Translations under genes and position numbers: made by a program
NCBI GenBank assembly: GCA_963739975.1
Contig: CAVUCK010000014.1
Location: 167,791-231,790 of the forward strand
Source: JALZMG01 sp963739975
Lineage (GTDB): Bacteria; Actinomycetota; Acidimicrobiia; Acidimicrobiales; Ilumatobacteraceae
Direction: 5' to 3'
Length of the DNA stretch: 64,000 nucleotides
The notes under the pieces: generated by a model
What the model saw: the letters and a program-made list of their open reading frames with translations, nothing else
What the model was told of the DNA's origin: nothing
Database searches by the model: none
In this document: positions 36,312 to 44,387 of the stretch, piece after piece
Layout: each line of letters opens with the position of its first letter
Position numbering within the stretch: position 1 is the first letter of the stretch

Positions 36312-36407
36312 GGAGGTGTCTGGGCACCTGGTGGGCCCCACCGCCTTCAAAGCGGCTGGGACGGGCGATCCCCGTCCGGCGGGTTCGATTCCCGTCCACC
36401 TCCGCCA
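36312..36407 (+). tRNA. selC: tRNA-Sec (anticodon UCA)
   Basis: The 96-base gene shows all special features of selenocysteine tRNA. The acceptor GGAGGTG pairs with CACCTCC, followed by G and an encoded CCA. The D stem TGGGC/GCCCA is long. The anticodon loop CTTCAAA gives UCA. The variable arm is very long (GGACGGG-CGAT-CCCCGTCC), and the T arm is GCGGG-TTCGATT-CCCGT. The organism should therefore read some UGA codons as selenocysteine with SelA, SelB and SelD. None of these genes, and no selenoprotein, is visible in this window. Confidence 0.95.
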
Positions 36408-36454
36408 GCAGCGCGCTGCGTGCACTGTGTTTCGCTCCGACGCCGCCGTGGCGC

Positions 36455-36770
36455 CTAGTCGGCGGCTGATGGGGCGGCGGGACCCTGCACATCGAGGAAG
36501 GCGGCCGCCCCGCTGAGCTGGAACACCTGGAACACCATCGCCGAGAGATTGCGTACCGTCAGGCGTCGGCCTCGGCGTGCAGCCGCCTCTGAGCGGCCAC
36601 GTGCGCCTTCAGACCGGACGAGTCGAGGAAGGTGACCTCAGCCAGATCGACCGCGACGACGCCGATACTGGCGTCGATCACAGCCTCCAACTGAGCGCCC
36701 AGCTCGGCGGCCGCGGCGAGGTCAATCTCGCCGCCCACATGAAACGATGGCAACGCGACGCTCTGGAGAC
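36455..36770 (-). pseudogene. STAS-domain anti-sigma factor antagonist, frameshifted
   Basis: The frame contains FHVGGEIDLAAAAELGAQL and VVAVDLAEVTFLDSSGLKA, the STAS core with the Ser that RsbW-type kinases phosphorylate. It hits a stop near 36559, but the expected last strand and helix (RLTVRNLSAMVFQVFQLSG) continue in another frame to a stop at 36455. One indel near 36562 therefore breaks it. It has no separate start and is fused in frame to a kinase remnant upstream. It would have belonged to a partner-switching control of an alternative sigma factor. Confidence 0.7.
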
Positions 36771-36899
36771 GGGTCTTCCACGCAAATCCTCCAGGGGTCT
36801 GAGAGGCCGCAACGATCGCAGCGACGGGGAAGATAGCGGACGAGACCCGTCTGTCTCCCTTCCTCAGCGTGGGACGGATTGCAGCGCTCCACGGGGCGC

Positions 36900-37212
36900 C
36901 CTCCATGGCGTGGGAGCGATGGTGGCGCGCTCGAGGTCGTCGTGGGCGCACGGGCCGTTCGCGAGACGCGTCGTGGACCTCAACGCACAATCGACCGTCG
37001 ACCACGGTCGCCAACAAGCGTGGCGCTGCGCGGGCGTGCAAGACCGCGTTGGTGATCGCCTCCGAAGCGAGCAGGACGGCGTCCTCGACGAACTCATCCG
37101 TGCAGCCAACGGCAGCGATCCACCGCCGAAGCGCCGACCTCGCTAGTCCCGGAGCTTCCACTGACCGCGGCAACAACACATCAACACGTGCGCTCCTCAC
37201 CGTGGCGATCAC
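36900..37212 (-). pseudogene. RsbW-like anti-sigma ATPase (HATPase_c_2), truncated
   Basis: From GTG 37212 the sequence reads ARSALRRWIAAVG, VEDAVLLASEAITNAVLHA (the N-box that binds Mg-ATP) and LCVEVHDASRE. After that point, where the G1 and G2 boxes should follow, the sequence degenerates into an Arg-rich non-homologous stretch before the STAS fragment. It is the N-terminal half of a serine kinase/anti-sigma factor. The pair looks like a collapsed rsbW-rsbV-type module. Confidence 0.65.
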
Positions 37213-37442
37213 CAGTTTGCTCCCCGAACGACACCGCCTGTCCGCCTCGACCGGAACGAGAGCCCCGAGCCGGGACGTGCAGCGTCGATGCTTCGGCTAG
37301 CTCTCGCTCGAGCATTGCTGCTCGACCTTCCGAGGCGGCCGAACCGTGGGCTCGAAGGGCACCTCGGCGAGCGTGGCGGGCGAGGCGACGGCGTGCCGAG
37401 TCACCGCGACGTGGGAGTTCGAAGCAAGGTCGCGGGGCGGAG

Positions 37443-38522
37443 TTACTCGACGTCGACGTAGAGGACTTCGATTGCGTTGTTGCCGTAGCCGAGCCGGTTC
37501 CATGGTGGTACTTCTGGTTGGACGTTGCCGGCGGCGTCGGTGGCGCGAGCCCGGAGGGTGTGTCGGCCGATGCCAGGGGGTTGCCAGTCGTAGGTCCAGT
37601 CCTGCCAGTGGTAGGGGCCGGTGGGCGGTGCGAGTGTTGCTGGGAGCCAATCGCCGGCCCCGGTGAAGCTGAGCTCAACGGTGGTGATGGGGCCGGTGCC
37701 GGACCAGGCCTTGCCGCGGATGGTGTGTGTGGCGAGGGGCAGCACGGCGGCGGGTGCGGGGTCGGTGATTCGTGCTCGCACTCGCATGAGGGCGACGGGC
37801 TCGTGGGGGCGATCGGGCCACTCGTAGATGTAGTGGCCGGTCTGGAACTCGCCGACGTAGGGCTCGGTGAGCACGTCGATGCGGTGGAGCCATTTGACGG
37901 AGGCGACGGCGAACCAGTGCGGGACGACGAGGCGGAAGGGGGCGCCGTGGTCGGGGCGGAGCGGTTCGCCGTTCATTTCGTAGGCGATGAGGATCTCGGC
38001 CGCCGGGTCAGCCGCGAGGGCCAGGGGGAGGGCGCGCACGAACGTCACGTCGTCCTGGCTGGTGTCGGCGAGGATCGGCTTGAGGTGATAGGGGCCGTGG
38101 TCGGCGCCTTGGAACTGCACGTCGACGCCGCCCGCCGTCGGCTCCACCTGCTGCAGCACGTCGGACAGGAGGGCGCCGGTCCAGCCCGCCGTGGAGACGG
38201 CGTAATCGCCCCACGGCTCGCCGGTCGGGAGTGGTCGCATCTCGAGGCGGCCGTTGCCGGCACATTCCAGAGTGACCGTCCGCTCTACCGCCGGTAGGGC
38301 GCGGAGATCGTCGAGTGTGAGGGTGGCGGGCCGCTCGACAGCGCCACCGATCTCGAGCCGTCCGTTGTGTGCGGGGAGGGCGAAGTTGCTGCGCACGTAG
38401 TGCAAGGCGGTGGGCGTGATCTCCCCGGTGAGGGCTTCGGGTGGGGCTTCGGCGTTGTATGGCGCGGCGTGGATCATCTGCAACGCGGATCGGGCCGCGT
38501 TGAGATCGTCGGTGATGGTCAT
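37443..38522 (-). CDS. Sulfite-oxidase-like molybdopterin enzyme
   Basis: The 359-residue protein has the sulfite oxidase molybdopterin domain: RSNFALPAHNGRLEIGG, VTLECAGNGR with the molybdenum-ligand Cys at about residue 87, and a C-terminal Mo-co dimerisation domain. There is no Tat or Sec signal, so a cytoplasmic location is likely, unlike most bacterial sulfite dehydrogenases. ATG 38522 has GAGGAG upstream. It is the last gene of a leftward operon with DyP peroxidase and DUF4331 genes. The substrate might be sulfite or another small molecule. Confidence 0.9.
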   Translation of the reverse strand: MTITDDLNAARSALQMIHAAPYNAEAPPEALTGEITPTALHYVRSNFALPAHNGRLEIGGAVERPATLTLDDLRALPAVERTVTLECAGNGRLEMRPLPTGEPWGDYAVSTAGWTGALLSDVLQQVEPTAGGVDVQFQGADHGPYHLKPILADTSQDDVTFVRALPLALAADPAAEILIAYEMNGEPLRPDHGAPFRLVVPHWFAVASVKWLHRIDVLTEPYVGEFQTGHYIYEWPDRPHEPVALMRVRARITDPAPAAVLPLATHTIRGKAWSGTGPITTVELSFTGAGDWLPATLAPPTGPYHWQDWTYDWQPPGIGRHTLRARATDAAGNVQPEVPPWNRLGYGNNAIEVLYVDVE

Positions 38523-38557
38523 GGCTCGGTCTCCTCAGTGCGTGGCGGTGCCCGACC

Positions 38558-39421
38558 TCAGAAGTCGGGATCTTGGAAGGTTGGGTCTCGGCCCTCGTTG
38601 AACGCACCGATGCCCTCGACGCGGTCGGGGTGCACGGCTGAGCGCCAATGGGCTTCCATCATGATGGCGATGGCCTGCTCGGTGGGCTGTCCCTGGCCGA
38701 GGTGGACTGCTCGTTTGACGGCCTGCACGGCGGTGGGCGAGTTGCTGGCGATCTTCTCCGCGATGTTCATCGCCGCGTCGATCAGCGTCGCCTGGGGGTG
38801 GATCTCGTTGACCATGCCGAGCCGGTAGGCCTCCTCGGCGGTGATCGGGTCGCCGGTCATCAGCATTTGCAGCGCCTTGCCTGGCGGGAGGGCGCGCGGC
38901 AGCATCACCGGTGATCCGCCACCGGCGGCCAGACCGATCATCGCTTCGGGTTGGCCGAAGGTCGCGTTGTCCGAAGCGATGATGAAGTCGGTGCTCTGGG
39001 CGATCTCCGATCCGCCGCCGTAGGCGATGCCGTTGACGGCCGCGAAGATCGGAGTGCGCAACTGGCGCAGCGTGTACAGGGTCCGGTCGAAGTCTTGCCG
39101 TTGGCTGAGCCACTGCTCCTTGGTCATGTCCTTGCGTTGGCGAAGGTCGCTGCCGACCGAGAAGGCCCGCTCGCCGGCCCCGGTGATGATGGCGACGCGG
39201 ACGGAGGAGCGGACAGCGATCGTCTCGAGGATCTCCGTTAGGCGAGCGCCCATCTCGGTGGTGATGGCATTGTCGGCATGGGGCCGGTTCAGAGTGATGA
39301 CAGCGATGCGACCATCGGAGACGTAGTCGACGAGCACGGACTCGTCGGGCTCCGGCCCGGACGCCGGCGGGCCGAAGTCGAGCGAGTCCCAACGGTCGGT
39401 CCCAGCTGGGCTCCCAGTCAT
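38558..39421 (-). CDS. Enoyl-CoA hydratase/isomerase family protein
   Basis: The 287-residue crotonase-fold protein reads VITLNRPHADNAI, GAGERAFSVGSDLRQ and NGIAYGGGSEIAQSTDFI, the last two forming the oxyanion hole. The position of the second catalytic Glu of true hydratases is occupied within EAMIGLAAGGGSPVML and seems changed, so another crotonase reaction such as isomerisation or thioester hydrolysis is possible. A longer N-terminus of about 30 residues precedes the fold. It lies between the DyP peroxidase and sulfite-oxidase-like genes. Confidence 0.88.
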   Translation of the reverse strand: MTGSPAGTDRWDSLDFGPPASGPEPDESVLVDYVSDGRIAVITLNRPHADNAITTEMGARLTEILETIAVRSSVRVAIITGAGERAFSVGSDLRQRKDMTKEQWLSQRQDFDRTLYTLRQLRTPIFAAVNGIAYGGGSEIAQSTDFIIASDNATFGQPEAMIGLAAGGGSPVMLPRALPPGKALQMLMTGDPITAEEAYRLGMVNEIHPQATLIDAAMNIAEKIASNSPTAVQAVKRAVHLGQGQPTEQAIAIMMEAHWRSAVHPDRVEGIGAFNEGRDPTFQDPDF

Positions 39422-39450
39422 GTCGTCCCCTGTCCGTTGGTCGTTGCTGG

Positions 39451-40813
39451 TCACGTCGTCAGCTCGGCGAGCCAACGCAGCGCCCGCAGGCCCGGCGCGA
39501 AGCAGTACTCGCCGCCGCGTGTGACGACGAACGGCGGCACGTCCGCCAGCCGTCGTCGGATCGGCCGGCGCGGGATCGTGAACGAGCCGGTTCCGTCGTT
39601 TGCGCCGACCAGAGGGTCCTTCTCGGTCGGTGCGCCGATGAAGATGCCATCGTTCAGCCATTGCGTCTTGACGAACTCGAACTGGCGTCCGAGATGGGCG
39701 CCGGCGAACACGAACATGATCCCACGGTCGACGCCGTCGTCGTCGAGGACGCCGTCGGGCAGCATCGGGCCGTAGCTCGTGCCGCGGCGGATCATGCGAT
39801 GGAGCCGAACATCGACACTGCCCTCGCCATCCAAGGCGTCGCGAGGGTTGGCGCGCCGGGCGTGGGCGCCCGCCGGACACTTGAACCCGCGTGGATCGTC
39901 GCCGTACAGGAAGTCGTTGTTGCGCGGCAGGATCAGCGCCGAGCTCGGCGTCATCGTGCTCCGCGGAAACCGCCAGCGGGGCGCCGCTCTGCCACCGGCC
40001 CACCATCTTGGCGCCGAGCAGTGCCTCGTCATCGCGGCTGGCCGCCTTGTCACGGAGGTACTGGCGGTAGGCCGCCACGCGGGTGTGCAGCTTGCGGAAC
40101 ACGACGTACGTGCCGTTACGGCCGAGCACGTCCGGCGAAGGCATCGGTGGCAGCTCGCCGGTTTCGTCGGGGTATCCGAGGATGATTTCACCGGCCTTGA
40201 GCGGTCGTTCCTGCGGATTGGTCGGCGGGATGCCGCTGCCCTCGACAGCGGGCTGGCCGATCCCGTCCTTGAACCCGAACGACGTCCGTCCGGTCGGCAG
40301 CTGGTAGCAGTCCTGACGCCAGATCAACTCGACACCGGCGAGCGCTTCGTGGGCGCGGCGCGCCTTGTCGAGCACCGCCTCGAGCCGGGTGGCATCGGGC
40401 GAGAGCGCGGCGATGGCGACGTGAACATCCCGTGTGCCGAGCGGCGCCTCCCAGTTGGCCGGGCTGCTCTCGCCGCCGTCTCCGAGCGCTGCGGCGCGTG
40501 CCGCCATGCCCTGGCGGAACTCCGGCGCGAAGGTGTCGAGTGAGTTCTGCGGGACACCGAGCGCCGCGAGGCCCGCGTAGGTGAACGCAACCGTGATCCA
40601 GGCGTCGTGGGCGGGATCCGACGACGGCCGTCCCGAATCGACCAGCGGGAGCAGTCGTCGCACCAACTCGCGGCCGGCGGCCCGATCGTCGATGCGCAGC
40701 AGGAGGTAGGTCCCGACGTACGGCGACGGTCGTTCGTGCAACGCGCCGCTCTGGATGTCATCGAGTTCCAGGACTGCGTCGGGGCCGGGCCGGCTGTGGG
40801 AGGTGCGTTCCAT
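39451..40813 (-). pseudogene. DyP-type heme peroxidase, broken by one frameshift
   Basis: From ATG 40813 the first frame carries the N-terminal ferredoxin-like half and the family motif SFGFKDGIGQP (GxxDG at residues 180-184). Near 39928 the frame slips, and the remainder follows in the next frame: PRNNDFLYGDDPRGFKCP, GAHARRANPRDAL with the proximal heme His, and FEFVKTQWLNDG. Both halves together give a complete DyP of about 450 residues. No other damage is seen, so a sequencing error is plausible. DyPs oxidise dyes or other organics with H2O2. There is no Tat signal and no encapsulin gene nearby. Confidence 0.88.
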
Positions 40814-40815
40814 GG

Positions 40816-41952
40816 TCAGTGGTGGTGCTCTGGCGGCTGGGGCGGATCGGGGTTCGGCGACATCAGATACGGAAACGTGTGTGACGCTGGTCGTGTCGAG
40901 TGGTCGACGCCGTCGCGGATGGTCGGCCCGTTCCCGCCGTTGATCAGCTGGGTGAAGATGACATCGATGACGTCGTCGTTGAGCGCCCGGCCACCACACG
41001 TGCGGTGGACCTCACCGCGGCGCGCCGCGAGCTCGATCTCGAGGAAGGAGCCCTCCTCGGCGTAGGGCTTGGTGACATCGACGACGAGGAAGTCGTCCAG
41101 CACCAGGTTCGTCAACGGATGATCACCCTCGCCGTCGGCGACCCAGTCGGTCGTGCCGTCGAGCCCGTCCCAGAAGGCCAAGTTGGCGTTGAGCCGGACC
41201 CGGTACGCACCCTGGTAGCTCTCACCCAGGCGGAACGCGTCCTCCATGTTGTACAGGTCGCGGATCTCGAGGTCCCGGTTCACCTGATCGAACTGCTTCG
41301 GTCCGAGCATCATGTTCTTCACCTCCGGGCGCCCGACCCGTTCCAATCGCACGTTGAACCGGCCCCGGGTGAGCGTCTCGGCGACAACACCGACCAGCTG
41401 GGCGCCGTCCAACAGGCCGATGTCGAGCTCGACGACGAGGCTGAGGACGTTCTTGCCGTCGAGATAGATCGAGCTGGGGTCCTGGAAGGCCAACTCGCCG
41501 GTGGCGATCGTCTTCAACGCCGCCGGCGCATCCATGATGAACGGATCCCAACGCGGACCGGCGAACATCCGCACGCCATGCACCGCCTCGCCGTGCTCAT
41601 CGTTCAGCTGCACCGCGACGGTGTCACCGGCCGGGGTCGTGCACGACCCCTCCTGGTCCATGGCCGTCTCGCCGTCGATGTCGTCGACCGTGGAGAAGAC
41701 GCAGTCGAACACGAACTCGTGATCGCCGATCGTGAACGGCACCGGCTCGGGCGACGGGTTGAGCGTGAGCGGTCGCAGCCGGAACCGGTAGATCAGCCCG
41801 TCCGACAGCATGTCTGACGGCTGCGCGAATGGCAGCGTGTTCATCACGAGCACCAAATGCCCCGCCCGTTCCGGGCTCGGGAACGCGTAGAGGTCCGTGA
41901 TGTCGGCGATCGGTTCGGCCAACGCTCGCGGGCCCGAGATGTGATCAGACAT
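40816..41952 (-). CDS. DUF4331 domain protein
   Basis: The 378-residue protein matches DUF4331: DHISGPRALAEPIADITDLYAF at the N-terminus, HLVLVMNTLPFAQ, and later FAGPRWDPFIMD and IALVVELDIG-like segments. The function of this family is unknown; members occur in bacteria and fungi. It has no signal peptide here, although many members are secreted. Its stop is two bases from the DyP peroxidase start, so the two are surely cotranscribed. The C-terminus ends in three His residues, which might bind metal, although this is not a family feature I know. Confidence 0.88.
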   Translation of the reverse strand: MSDHISGPRALAEPIADITDLYAFPSPERAGHLVLVMNTLPFAQPSDMLSDGLIYRFRLRPLTLNPSPEPVPFTIGDHEFVFDCVFSTVDDIDGETAMDQEGSCTTPAGDTVAVQLNDEHGEAVHGVRMFAGPRWDPFIMDAPAALKTIATGELAFQDPSSIYLDGKNVLSLVVELDIGLLDGAQLVGVVAETLTRGRFNVRLERVGRPEVKNMMLGPKQFDQVNRDLEIRDLYNMEDAFRLGESYQGAYRVRLNANLAFWDGLDGTTDWVADGEGDHPLTNLVLDDFLVVDVTKPYAEEGSFLEIELAARRGEVHRTCGGRALNDDVIDVIFTQLINGGNGPTIRDGVDHSTRPASHTFPYLMSPNPDPPQPPEHHH

Positions 41953-41985
41953 GACAGGCTGTGCCGATCCAGCGCGCGCTGGCGG

Positions 41986-42534
41986 TCAGTCGGCCGCTTC
42001 GTCCAGCAACGGCTGCAACGCTGGATGCTGCAACGCCGCCTCGGCTTCCGGGTGGTCGAGCACCTGCTGGAACGCGGCGTTCACCCGTTGCGCCTTGCGA
42101 ATCTCCTTCACCGTGCCGCCATAGTTCCGGGCGTAGGCGGCCGCGGTCTGTTGCGCGCCGAGGATGAACGCCTTCACCGCTGCGAGGTCTGGAAGGCCCT
42201 CGTAGCCGTCCACGTGACGGAAGATGATGTCGAACAGCCCGAGCGTCGGCCCCGACGTGAAGAAATCCGCCATGTACGCGTCCCACGGGCCGTCGAAGCT
42301 CGTGATGAACGCCAACCTGGTGTCCTCGTCGAAGAGCACAAACCTCGCCTCATGGATCGTTGCGATCGCCACGCCGTAATCGCCCGGCCGGTAACCGGGC
42401 GTGTCCTGCAGTTCTTTCAGCGCGGCCCGCAAGGAGTCCGCCTCACCCGGCTTCACATGGAAGAACAAGCTGAACTCGCTCGTCGGACCGACACTCACGC
42501 CCGGACGGCCAGCACTCGTCTCCGATGATGTCAT
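41986..42534 (-). CDS. Unknown protein heading the DUF4331-DyP operon
   Basis: The 182-residue protein reads EFSLFFHVKPGEADSLRAA, IATIHEARFVLFDEDTRLA and ITSFDGPWDAYMADFF. This two-part alpha-beta layout resembles small dimeric ferredoxin-like domains such as those used by heme-handling enzymes, which is my inference. ATG 42534 is preferred because GAGGGAG lies five bases upstream; an ATG at 42555 is also in frame. As first gene of the operon ending in the sulfite-oxidase-like gene, it may be a partner of the peroxidase. I do not recognise a named family. Confidence 0.65.
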   Translation of the reverse strand: MTSSETSAGRPGVSVGPTSEFSLFFHVKPGEADSLRAALKELQDTPGYRPGDYGVAIATIHEARFVLFDEDTRLAFITSFDGPWDAYMADFFTSGPTLGLFDIIFRHVDGYEGLPDLAAVKAFILGAQQTAAAYARNYGGTVKEIRKAQRVNAAFQQVLDHPEAEAALQHPALQPLLDEAAD

Positions 42535-42571
42535 CGTCACTCCCTCGGCGTCCATGCAGTCGATCCTGGCT

Positions 42572-43000
42572 TCAGCGTGACCCCAGGCAACGCGCCGCAG
42601 CGGACGGTAGCCGACTCCTTAGCCCGGCGGTGGTGTCAGCGATGGCGGCGACGAAGCCTTGGAGCTCGAGGCCGAGCGCGAGCCGGCCTGCGGCGTCGAG
42701 CATCAGGGGGCCAGCGGCGACGTGCTGGTTGATGGTGATGGCGTCACGTACGAGGCGGTCGAGAGCCAACGACTCCACGATGCGCACCTGGTCCGGCAAC
42801 GGCAACGCTGAGCCACCCCAGGCCTCCGGCATTGACATCCGGAACACCCCGGCGTTCTTCAGTGCATCGACGAGGCCCGCGGCAGTCGGCGCGCCGCTGC
42901 GATCTCGTCAGCCCGGCCGGCGATCTCCGGCAGCAGCGCCTCGACCCGACGGGTGATGTCAGCACCATCGAGCACAACGACCTGTTGCGCGTCCGCCGTC
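42572..43000 (-). pseudogene. Acyl-CoA dehydrogenase-like remnant
   Basis: Two frames hold pieces of one gene. The first has LDGADITRRVEALLPEIAG and the second GVFRMSMPEAWGGSALPLP, the N-terminal helical part of acyl-CoA dehydrogenases, with QVRIVESLALDR following. The expected flavin-binding middle and catalytic C-terminal domain are absent; a short helical piece (GLELQGFVAAIADTTAG) ends the frame at 42572. The copy has at least one frameshift and a large internal deletion. It lies just upstream of the DyP operon. Confidence 0.6.
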
Positions 43001-43024
43001 GTCTCCGACCTCCCTACATGCTGC

Positions 43025-43482
43025 GCTCCACCTGAACGCAAGATCGCCCGCCGGCATCCTGACACCTCCGCACGAACCCTGCATGCGTATCCCCAAATGC
43101 ATGTGGGACCGCCGAGGCCTGAACATCATGATCCGCCGTGTCCCGTTTCGCCCGGGGCTGCCGGAGCCGAACGCTCGACCATCGACACAATCCCATGCCA
43201 CGCAAAGCGACGAGCTGCTCCCGGACCAGTCCCATCCCGCCCGTTCAGACTCTCCAACGCGCGAACATGTCGGTCCGATCCCGGCACCCATTACCACGCG
43301 ACTGGCGGGCGGCCGCGTCGTCAAGGCGCGAGTGGCTCGACCGGACGGCCGACGGCGCCAACGTCGTCGCAGTGGCGAGGAGCTGCGGAGTGGCACTCGG
43401 ACGACCTTCCTGGATGCGGTGAACATCCGTCCGTTCGGGGGGCCGGGTACCAGTCCACACCACGACGTCGGGGGCAACTCAG
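43025..43482. other. Intergenic region without recognised gene
   Basis: These 458 bases separate the acyl-CoA dehydrogenase remnant from the secreted protease gene. Frames through it are Arg-rich and not coding-like. No RNA gene, repeat or clear promoter was recognised; the protease promoter is expected near the right end. Confidence 0.4.
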
Positions 43483-44219
43483 ATGCGCAAGCTTCTTTCG
43501 CTGATCGTGGTCTTCGTCGCCGTCGCCGCGACGGCTCCGACCGCTTCGGCGGTCACCTACGGCGAGCCTGATGCGGGCGAGCACCCCTACGTCGGGTTCA
43601 TGATCTACTTCGATCCCGCCGAGCCCGGCTGGTTCAGCTGTAGCGGCACACGCCTTGACGAAGACACCCTCCTCACCGCAGCCCACTGCACGTACGGCGT
43701 CGGCACGGACGGAGAGGTGGTCCTCGACCCAGACGGAGCGCCCATCACCACCGGCGGCACCGATGTGTGGGTGACGTTCGGGGAGGTCGACGTCCTGGCC
43801 GGCTGGCCCGCTCGAGCCGACTCTCCCGCCGAGCAAGCCCTGTACGACGCGCGCAGTGCGTGGTTGGACGCCAACCCTGCCTTCTACGAGGGCGAGGCCA
43901 TCCCGCATCCGGCTTACGACGACTTCGCCGGCTTCCCGGTCACCTACGACGTGGGTGTCGTCCAGCTCACCGAGGACGTCCTCGTCGGCACGACCTGCAG
44001 GGAGACTCCCGAGGGCGAGGTCTGCTACGGCGAACTGGCGCCGCTCGGCACCGCGGAGACGCTCGCCGGATCTCCCCGGAACCGCAACGCCGCCCTGATC
44101 GAGAGCGTGGGCTACGGCATCCAGCCGGTGCACCCAGTGCCACCTGTCACGGCGCTGACTACGCGTGGCGCGTCGACACCGAGAACAGTTACGAGTTCAT
44201 CGAGCAATTCACGAACTGA
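43483..44219 (+). pseudogene. Secreted trypsin-like serine protease lacking its serine region
   Basis: A clear signal peptide (LLSLIVVFVAVAATAPTASA) is followed by the protease domain. DTLLTAAHCTYG carries the catalytic His and VTYDVGVVQLTED the Asp. After ALIESVGYGIQPVHP the frame leaves homology. The normal C-terminal end (DYAWRVDTENSYEFIEQF) appears about 30 bases further in another frame and stops at 44219. The segment between, which should hold the GDSGG motif with the nucleophile Ser, is missing. An internal deletion has inactivated this extracellular protease. Confidence 0.75.
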
Positions 44220-44312
44220 CGTGGCGCGACGGCCGCCCGGAATGCTGGACGGTCGTTGATTCGGACCGGCTCGTGCCAGCGGCCTCGGCGGCCTTGGCTA
44301 GGGTCCCAGCCC

Positions 44313-44387
44313 ATGAAGAAGCTGCTGCTGCTCATCGTGATGATCGCTCTCGCCGGTGTCGCCGCCCGCCAGCTGACGTCTTCGTGA
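44313..44387 (+). CDS. 24-residue single-helix membrane peptide
   Basis: ATG 44313 opens a frame reading MKKLLLLIVMIALAG and ending in a short polar tail at TGA 44385-44387. It is a basic start plus one hydrophobic helix. The final TCGTGA contains the GTG start of the hydroxyacid dehydrogenase, so the two are coupled. Similar tiny helices (the DLW-39-like type) occur in actinobacteria; the DLW motif is absent here. No strong ribosome binding site is visible. Confidence 0.45.
   Translation: MKKLLLLIVMIALAGVAARQLTSS

Noticed and set aside
36455..36770. The in-frame UGA in the STAS remnant as a selenocysteine codon, given the adjacent tRNA-Sec
   Set aside because: The STAS homology continues in a different frame, so a frameshift explains the stop, and no SECIS-like hairpin was seen behind it.
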